Source of the DNA: Clostridia bacterium
GTDB taxonomy: Bacteria > Bacillota_A > Clostridia > Lachnospirales > Lachnospiraceae
Length of the DNA: 11,061 nt
Direction: 5' to 3'
Assembly (NCBI GenBank): GCA_012515365.1
Contig: JAAYYM010000481.1
Span: 1 to 11,061 of the forward strand
Shown here: positions 6,489 to 11,061 of the stretch, piece by piece
Layout: the number at the start of each line of letters is the position of its first letter
How positions within the stretch are numbered: the stretch's first letter is position 1
The notes under the pieces: generated by a model
The model's database searches: none
The model's input: the letters and a program-made list of their open reading frames with translations, nothing else
Told to the model about the DNA's origin: nothing
Translations under genes and position numbers: made by a program

Positions 6489-7235
6489 TCAGGCTTCCCA
6501 GCGGAAAAACCTGATCGATGCACCGATACATAGCAGCGCAAGTAAAAGTGTTACAATGACCGAAAGTAAGACAGAATCCAAAGGCTGTCCAAGAACCGAT
6601 GCCTTTAAGATTTTAATTCCCTGTGTCAGTGGCATAACGCTGACAATCTTCTGCATCAATGGTGGCATGATTTCATATGGTAGTGTTGCACCAGAAAATA
6701 CAAGCATCGGAAAATAGAGAATCGATGCAATAACAGATGCACTTTTTGTATTTTTCGCAATCCCACCTACCAAAAGACCAATACTCAGAATTGAGATTAA
6801 TACAAGCAGCCAGCCTCCGATAAAGACAAGCAGAGAACCTTTGAGCCGAATACCCCAAAACAAAAATCCTAATAACCACAGTGAAACTACTGATACAGCT
6901 GCGTACAACGCATAGATACATAAATGTACGACCAAAATCATAACCGGGCTGATTGGCGTTACTTTAAACCGTTTTAATATTTTTCTTTCACGGTATTCTG
7001 AGATCATGATCGGCAGTCCCATCAGTCCGCCTGCACATATCGCGATACTTGCCATTGCTCCAAAGGATTGTTCCAAAAATGTATAATCAGCTCCTTCAAA
7101 AGCTGGTTTGTTTCCATAGATAACACCCAGAATCACCAAAATGATAATCGGCATGATAATTGCGAAGATTACCATATTCATATCTCGAATCGATAATTTT
7201 CCTTCAATTCTTAACATTGTTTTAAATGTTTTCAT
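6489..7235 (-). CDS. ABC-2 type exporter, permease subunit
   Basis: A 248-residue membrane subunit of an ABC-2 (DrrB/NodJ-like) exporter. Six hydrophobic segments can be seen: about 21-41, 60-78, 101-125, 134-160, 166-184 and 222-242. The cytoplasmic stretch ISEYRERKILKRFKVTPISP (about 78-97) is the coupling segment typical of this family, and LVFSGATLPYEIMPPLMQKI (about 178-197) is the usual loop before the last helix. GGAGGA stands eight to nine bases before the ATG, inside the end of the ATPase gene; the two genes are one base apart, so they are translated together. The exported compound cannot be read from the sequence; lipids, drugs or peptides are possible. The sensor-type regulator downstream favours a drug-like molecule. 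Confidence 0.9.
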   Translation of the reverse strand: MKTFKTMLRIEGKLSIRDMNMVIFAIIMPIIILVILGVIYGNKPAFEGADYTFLEQSFGAMASIAICAGGLMGLPIMISEYRERKILKRFKVTPISPVMILVVHLCIYALYAAVSVVSLWLLGFLFWGIRLKGSLLVFIGGWLLVLISILSIGLLVGGIAKNTKSASVIASILYFPMLVFSGATLPYEIMPPLMQKIVSVMPLTQGIKILKASVLGQPLDSVLLSVIVTLLLALLCIGASIRFFRWEA

Positions 7236-7236
7236 T

Positions 7237-7989
7237 CTATGCTTCCTCCTTCTCTTTTAAAAGTTCATCGTCACGTTCCTCATCTGAATACCACAGATAA
7301 GCATCTTCAAAGTGTTCAAACGGACTCTTATCTATCGCTTCCTTTACCGTTCCTTTAAACTCGACGTTTCCTTTTTTTAGGATGATGATCTCGTCACACA
7401 GAGCTTCTATCTCATCCATAAAGTGTGAAGTTAGAATCATAGTCATTCCATTACTCTTTAGTGTTTTTAATACATTCCATACTTCTCTTCTCGCTCTGGC
7501 ATCCAGTCCCGTTGTCAGCTCGTCTAAGAATACAATCTCCGGCTGTGGGATCAATGCAAGCGTGATAAACAGTCTCTGTCGTTCTCCGCCTGACAGACTC
7601 TTAACCAGACTTTTTTCTTTATCAGCGATTCCGAATTGTTTGAGTAACATCTTGTAATCCTGTGGATGTTTATAAATTGACTCCGTTTCTTCACACAACT
7701 CTTTTACACTGATTTCATGCTGATAACTGGCATCCTGAAATTGAACACCTATTTTCTGAAAGAGTTCTTTTCGATCCTTTCTTGGATCCTTTCCTAAGAT
7801 CGTTATCGATCCACTGTTTCGTTTCTTTGTTCCTAGAATACATTCGATACTGGTTGTTTTTCCGGCACCGTTTGCTCCGAGCAGACCGAGAACAGTTCCC
7901 TTTTGTACAGAAAAACTTAAATCCTTTACTACCTTCTTTTCACCGTACGATTTTGATAAATGTGTTACTTCGATGATTGAATGCTGCAT
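7237..7989 (-). CDS. ABC exporter, ATP-binding subunit
   Basis: A 250-residue ABC ATPase with all standard motifs: Walker A GANGAGKTT at 38-46, Q-loop Q85, signature LSGGERQR at 132-139, Walker B IVFLDE at 152-157 and switch histidine H189 in TSHFMDEIEAL. The D-loop reads LTTGLD rather than the common PTTGLD. It has one nucleotide domain and a glutamate- and aspartate-rich C-terminal tail. AGAGGAGGT lies six bases before the ATG. It is the first gene of the ATPase-permease-AraC operon. I see no convincing promoter in the 77 bp separating it from the zinc-ribbon gene upstream, so either the promoter is weak or activator-dependent, or transcription continues from that gene. Confidence 0.93.
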   Translation of the reverse strand: MQHSIIEVTHLSKSYGEKKVVKDLSFSVQKGTVLGLLGANGAGKTTSIECILGTKKRNSGSITILGKDPRKDRKELFQKIGVQFQDASYQHEISVKELCEETESIYKHPQDYKMLLKQFGIADKEKSLVKSLSGGERQRLFITLALIPQPEIVFLDELTTGLDARARREVWNVLKTLKSNGMTMILTSHFMDEIEALCDEIIILKKGNVEFKGTVKEAIDKSPFEHFEDAYLWYSDEERDDELLKEKEEA

Positions 7990-8066
7990 TTGACTACCTC
8001 CTCTTTACAGCATTCATCTTAATCCATCACCAAATTAATTACTCGACTTTTTTTGTCATCTTTTCA

Positions 8067-10988
8067 TCACAGATTAATCTTATAACCACATTTAGGGCAA
8101 ATCTGTCCATCCTTATATTTGTAACCACAGCGTAGGCAGCAAATAATCTCATGTTTTGCTTTTGCCAGATAATCAATTTTTCTGGATTCCGGTTTTTCCT
8201 GTAAATACTGAAGAAACTCGGTCAATACCTGTGCCAGTGTCGCAAGCTCTTCTTTCGGAAGCATGCAGCGAAGTTTGTTGCTGTTTTTGTCTTTTTGAAT
8301 GATCCACAGGGAGCTTCCAAGAAGTCCTTTTTTCAGTTCGACGCAATCGATCTTAATAATTGGGATCATAAACGCTTCAAATGTTGCTGAAATATACACA
8401 TAATCCTCGGTAATGAGTATTCCGGCACTGCCATCTTCCTTTTTTGATGCATCTAATAATATAATAGGAAGTTCGAATTTTGTCCTTGGTGGTGCAAAAT
8501 GCTTAACAGCCTGTTGAAAATGCTCATACTCTTCCGGCTCTGCCTCATTTTGCAGCACTCTTCTGGCAGGGTAAAAATGAATTCGTGGATGTGTTTGCAG
8601 CTCTTCTGGCCAGTCATTTCTGATTTTCTTAATGAGCAGTTCACACTCTTCTGTTTTAATCTTTCTTAATCGTTTTTCAATCTGATCCATTGCATCCTTT
8701 TTTAGTTCTGGCAGAAAATCTCCCTGTTCTATTTTTTCATATGCCTCATAACTTTCTGCAAAAGATTCATCTGAGATCTCTGCGCAGATTTCATCGATTT
8801 CCTTTTGATCCAGCTGTGCAATTCTCTCCTTCAGTTTTTCTTTGACAGGATCTACGACCTCTTGTGCATAATTTTTTTCTTCCAGTTCTTCAATCAGGCT
8901 TGTATAATCAGATCTGTTGTTTTTTCTGGCTCTGTTGACATACCCGGCTATTTCATGCTTTTGAACCTCGATCGGTCGATTATCCCTTTGACGCATCATC
9001 GTTTCATTTATTTCACTCTTTTTTATATCATTATAATTTACTTCTCTATTTTGAAATTCCCGCTCCTCTGCTTGGATTTTTTGAGCAGTTCTTTTCTCAC
9101 TGTCTGTTTGCTCTGCGTTCGTTTCTCTTGCTGAATGGTCTATTGTACCTGCTTTTCTCTCCTCGACTGTCTGCTTGATTGTACCACCAGTTTTATCTAT
9201 ATGATCTGCTCTATTTTTCTTAACAGTTTCTTTTATGTCATCACGTTCTTCTATGCCACTTCTTCCTTTTATACCATCCAGTTCCCTTATATTGCCTTTT
9301 CCTTTTAAATCACCTTTTTCTTTGATACTGCCTTTTTCTTTTATGACGTTTCTTTCTTTATTATTTTTTTCTTTCTGATTATTGTTTTCCTTAATTCCAT
9401 CTGTTTCTTTTATGTCACCGGTTTCTTTTATGTCACCTGTCTCTTTATGATCACTTTTTTCTTTATGATCACTTTTTTCTTTATGATCACTTTTTTCTTT
9501 ATGTTCACTTTTTTCTTTTTGATTATCTGTTTTATTTATATCGTCTGTTTTCTCTGTATTGGATTCCTTAAATTTATCTCCATTTTTCTCTGCTCTCTCT
9601 TTTTGTCTGCGCAACTTCTCCTGTTCGATCAAATCCAAATAGGCCTGTTTTTCAACAGGCTCTAGTATTTTTTCGTCAGAGAGATTCTGTACCATTTCCT
9701 TGATTTGAAAATCAGAAAGTCTAGAAAGTACTTTCATCTTCCCATCATATTTGAGCTTTCGATTCTCTCTTTCTTCTCGCTGTTTTCGCTCTTTCTCAGA
9801 CTTACGTTCTTCTTCCTTTTTAATCTGTCTGATACGAAGCATTAATTTGGGTTTCGCATACTGCTCATATCTGCTTACCGTCTTGGGACTATAAAATCCC
9901 TCCTCCATTTTACTGCTGATTCTTTCATCAATCTCATTACATTCTTCCTCCGACATACGTTCAAGATCAGCTTCAATATGATCCATTAGCTGATTGACTG
10001 CGACTTCTGCGATTTCTTCTATTGGTTCTGGATTGACTCCATCATTTGTTTCTTGATTTGTTCCCTCTTCCTGCTTTGCTCTTTTCCGATCTGCTTCAAA
10101 TTCATTAAAACGGCAGTTATAGTCCAGATCAGCATTTGCTCCAAGCAACTCCTGATAGTCCTCATACGCTTTTGTGTCATCATGATATTCCAGTTCATAC
10201 AAATCGCCCTCTGCAAACAGCTTCTGAGGGCGTGCCGTATAGTAGCTCTGGCACTGATTACAGGTATAAGCTCTGGCAAGAAAAACTCTTCCTTCTTCTG
10301 TATCAATCAACGGCTCATGTTCATATGAATAAACAATCTGATACAACTTCTTCTGACAAACTGGACACAGATATCCTACCAGACTAAAATGATTTCCTAT
10401 TCTATTTTGTTTACGTTCTTCTTTTGTTACCTCTGCTCTTAAAATCTCATATGCAGCCTTTTTCCAACAGACATTATGCCAGAGTCCGATCTTTTCCTCC
10501 TGTGCGATTTCATCTAGTGCCTCCTCATCATGTTTTGCCTCAATGACAAGCTGTATCACATCCTCATAATTTAATCGGATTCCTTCCTTATAAAATCGAA
10601 GATTGGTTTCATTCAAATCAGGCTTCACCGATATATCATTCAAAATTCCTGTAAATAATTCATTCAGTTGTCCATATTGCTTTTCAACACGCAGACCACT
10701 GATTGAGCCCCACTTTCCAAACACATATAAAGTCATGTTAAGTGTATTTTTAAGCATTCCATTCTCTTCGATCATGACCAAAGCATCTTCCTTAATAGGA
10801 ATATCTACAATATTTGTAACTGCTTTTCTGGATTCAAAATTAAACAAAAGTGATCTGACACGCCCCAATAAGATCAAATAGTCCTCTAGGATCACAAAAT
10901 TCCCTGTCCACTCTACAGATACTTTCATCGTTTTGATCAAGCGATTAAAAATCAATTCCATCTCGCGATCTGCTTTCAAAAAAATCAT
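8067..10988 (-). CDS. Large uncharacterised protein with two zinc ribbons, a hexapeptide-repeat linker and a PH-like C-terminal region
   Basis: I do not recognise this 973-residue protein. In order it has: an alpha/beta N-terminal region (about 1-200); a cysteine quartet C208-PV-C211 and C243-NQ-C246, likely a zinc ribbon; a charged helical middle (about 290-480); a hydrophilic tract of K/E/D-rich hexapeptides (about 487-590); further charged, coiled sequence (about 590-800); a region around 825-930 with alternating hydrophobic strands and a final helix, resembling a bacterial PH-like domain; and a C-terminal zinc ribbon C951/C954/C964/C967. No signal peptide or membrane segment is seen, so it is probably cytoplasmic. 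GGGAGGT lies before ATG 10988; a TTG start at 11057 would begin inside the -35 box and is rejected. An adaptor or scaffold role is conceivable, but function is unknown. Confidence 0.85.
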   Translation of the reverse strand: MIFLKADREMELIFNRLIKTMKVSVEWTGNFVILEDYLILLGRVRSLLFNFESRKAVTNIVDIPIKEDALVMIEENGMLKNTLNMTLYVFGKWGSISGLRVEKQYGQLNELFTGILNDISVKPDLNETNLRFYKEGIRLNYEDVIQLVIEAKHDEEALDEIAQEEKIGLWHNVCWKKAAYEILRAEVTKEERKQNRIGNHFSLVGYLCPVCQKKLYQIVYSYEHEPLIDTEEGRVFLARAYTCNQCQSYYTARPQKLFAEGDLYELEYHDDTKAYEDYQELLGANADLDYNCRFNEFEADRKRAKQEEGTNQETNDGVNPEPIEEIAEVAVNQLMDHIEADLERMSEEECNEIDERISSKMEEGFYSPKTVSRYEQYAKPKLMLRIRQIKKEEERKSEKERKQREERENRKLKYDGKMKVLSRLSDFQIKEMVQNLSDEKILEPVEKQAYLDLIEQEKLRRQKERAEKNGDKFKESNTEKTDDINKTDNQKEKSEHKEKSDHKEKSDHKEKSDHKETGDIKETGDIKETDGIKENNNQKEKNNKERNVIKEKGSIKEKGDLKGKGNIRELDGIKGRSGIEERDDIKETVKKNRADHIDKTGGTIKQTVEERKAGTIDHSARETNAEQTDSEKRTAQKIQAEEREFQNREVNYNDIKKSEINETMMRQRDNRPIEVQKHEIAGYVNRARKNNRSDYTSLIEELEEKNYAQEVVDPVKEKLKERIAQLDQKEIDEICAEISDESFAESYEAYEKIEQGDFLPELKKDAMDQIEKRLRKIKTEECELLIKKIRNDWPEELQTHPRIHFYPARRVLQNEAEPEEYEHFQQAVKHFAPPRTKFELPIILLDASKKEDGSAGILITEDYVYISATFEAFMIPIIKIDCVELKKGLLGSSLWIIQKDKNSNKLRCMLPKEELATLAQVLTEFLQYLQEKPESRKIDYLAKAKHEIICCLRCGYKYKDGQICPKCGYKINL
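9443..9514. repeat. 18-bp in-frame tandem repeat, four units
   Basis: The unit CTTTATGATCACTTTTTT is perfect at 9443-9460, 9461-9478 and 9479-9496; a fourth copy at 9497-9514 differs at one base. On the coding (minus) strand it encodes the hexapeptide K-S-D-H-K-E. Degenerate copies of the same 18-base period extend leftward to about 9280 (for example two TTTCTTTTATGTCACC units at about 9410-9437). Because the period is a multiple of three, gain or loss of units changes linker length without a frameshift. Confidence 0.9.
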
Positions 10989-11010
10989 GGTCACACCTCC
11001 CGCTATTTCC

Positions 11011-11033
11011 ACACTTAAGCTTCCTTTAAGTGT
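11011..11033. promoter_or_regulatory. Perfect 8-bp inverted repeat over the -10 and start of the zinc-ribbon gene
   Basis: ACACTTAA (11011-11018) and TTAAGTGT (11026-11033) are exact inverse copies separated by seven bases. The repeat covers the -10 box and the predicted start, which suits a dimeric repressor. It could form only part of a hairpin in the transcript because the start falls in its middle, so a DNA operator is the better reading. Confidence 0.5.
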
Positions 11034-11057
11034 AGCATATCCCACCCGTTTTTCCAA
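11029..11057 (-). promoter_or_regulatory. Promoter of the zinc-ribbon gene
   Basis: On the minus strand TTGGAA (11057-11052, four of six) is followed by a 17-base spacer and an extended -10 TGCTACACT (hexamer at 11034-11029, four of six). Transcription would start near 11022, with a leader of about 34 bases containing the GGGAGGT ribosome site. Confidence 0.5.
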
Positions 11058-11061
11058 CTTA

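Noticed and set aside
7990..8066. Promoter for the ABC operon (TTGGTG with TGTAAA, or ATGACA near 8053)
   Set aside because: The first would start transcription inside the ribosome site and the second has no acceptable -10 at 16-18 bases.
9447..9665. Plus-strand open frame with phenylalanine-rich MITFFF repeats, like a membrane peptide
   Set aside because: It is the antisense reading of the 18-bp repeat tract in the large minus-strand gene; composition is an artefact and no ribosome site is present.
10053..10387. Plus-strand open frames opposite the first zinc-ribbon region
   Set aside because: They lie entirely within the minus-strand coding gene, have no ribosome sites and show no recognisable protein features.

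Overview
The window looks like chromosomal DNA of a low-to-moderate GC Gram-positive anaerobe of the class Clostridia, most likely a gut Lachnospiraceae. The basis is strong AGGAGG-type ribosome sites before most genes, sigma-A type promoters, a solo thiamine ECF S-component under a TPP riboswitch, a split chromate-transporter pair and a cytidylate-kinase-like protein next to an SLC13 permease. The genus cannot be fixed from the sequence alone. No phage, integrase, transposase, CRISPR array, tRNA or rRNA was seen.

Layout, left to right. Positions 1-125 hold the promoter, a palindromic operator candidate and the first codons of a minus-strand gene that leaves the window. Positions 126-2272 (minus) are a two-gene unit: SLC13/ArsB-NhaD-type permease, then a cytidylate-kinase-like protein. 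A palindromic element of about 143 bp, flanked by 13-bp direct repeats, sits between them. The divergent intergenic region 2273-2516 carries a promoter for each direction and two repeat motifs. Positions 2517-3679 (plus) encode the two halves of a CHR-type transporter. A LysR regulator (3654-4559, minus) converges on them and overlaps the second one by 26 bp. ThiT follows (4621-5313, minus), with a full leader: TTGACA promoter, TPP aptamer, and an expression platform in which the ribosome site is part of a terminator-like hairpin.

Positions 5583-7989 (minus) form a tight operon of ABC ATPase, ABC-2 permease and an AraC regulator with a GyrI-like ligand-binding domain, a typical self-regulated small-molecule export cassette. 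Positions 8067-10988 (minus) encode a 973-residue protein I do not recognise. It has a zinc-ribbon pair near the N-terminus, a charged coiled middle with a hexapeptide repeat (18-bp DNA repeat), a PH-like fold candidate and a C-terminal zinc ribbon. Its promoter lies at the right edge and overlaps a perfect 8-bp inverted repeat.

Most of the window is ordinary accessory metabolism and transport. The parts most worth a second look are the intergenic palindromic element, the thiT expression platform, the uncharacterised zinc-ribbon protein with its repeat tract, and operator-like dyads at three promoters.
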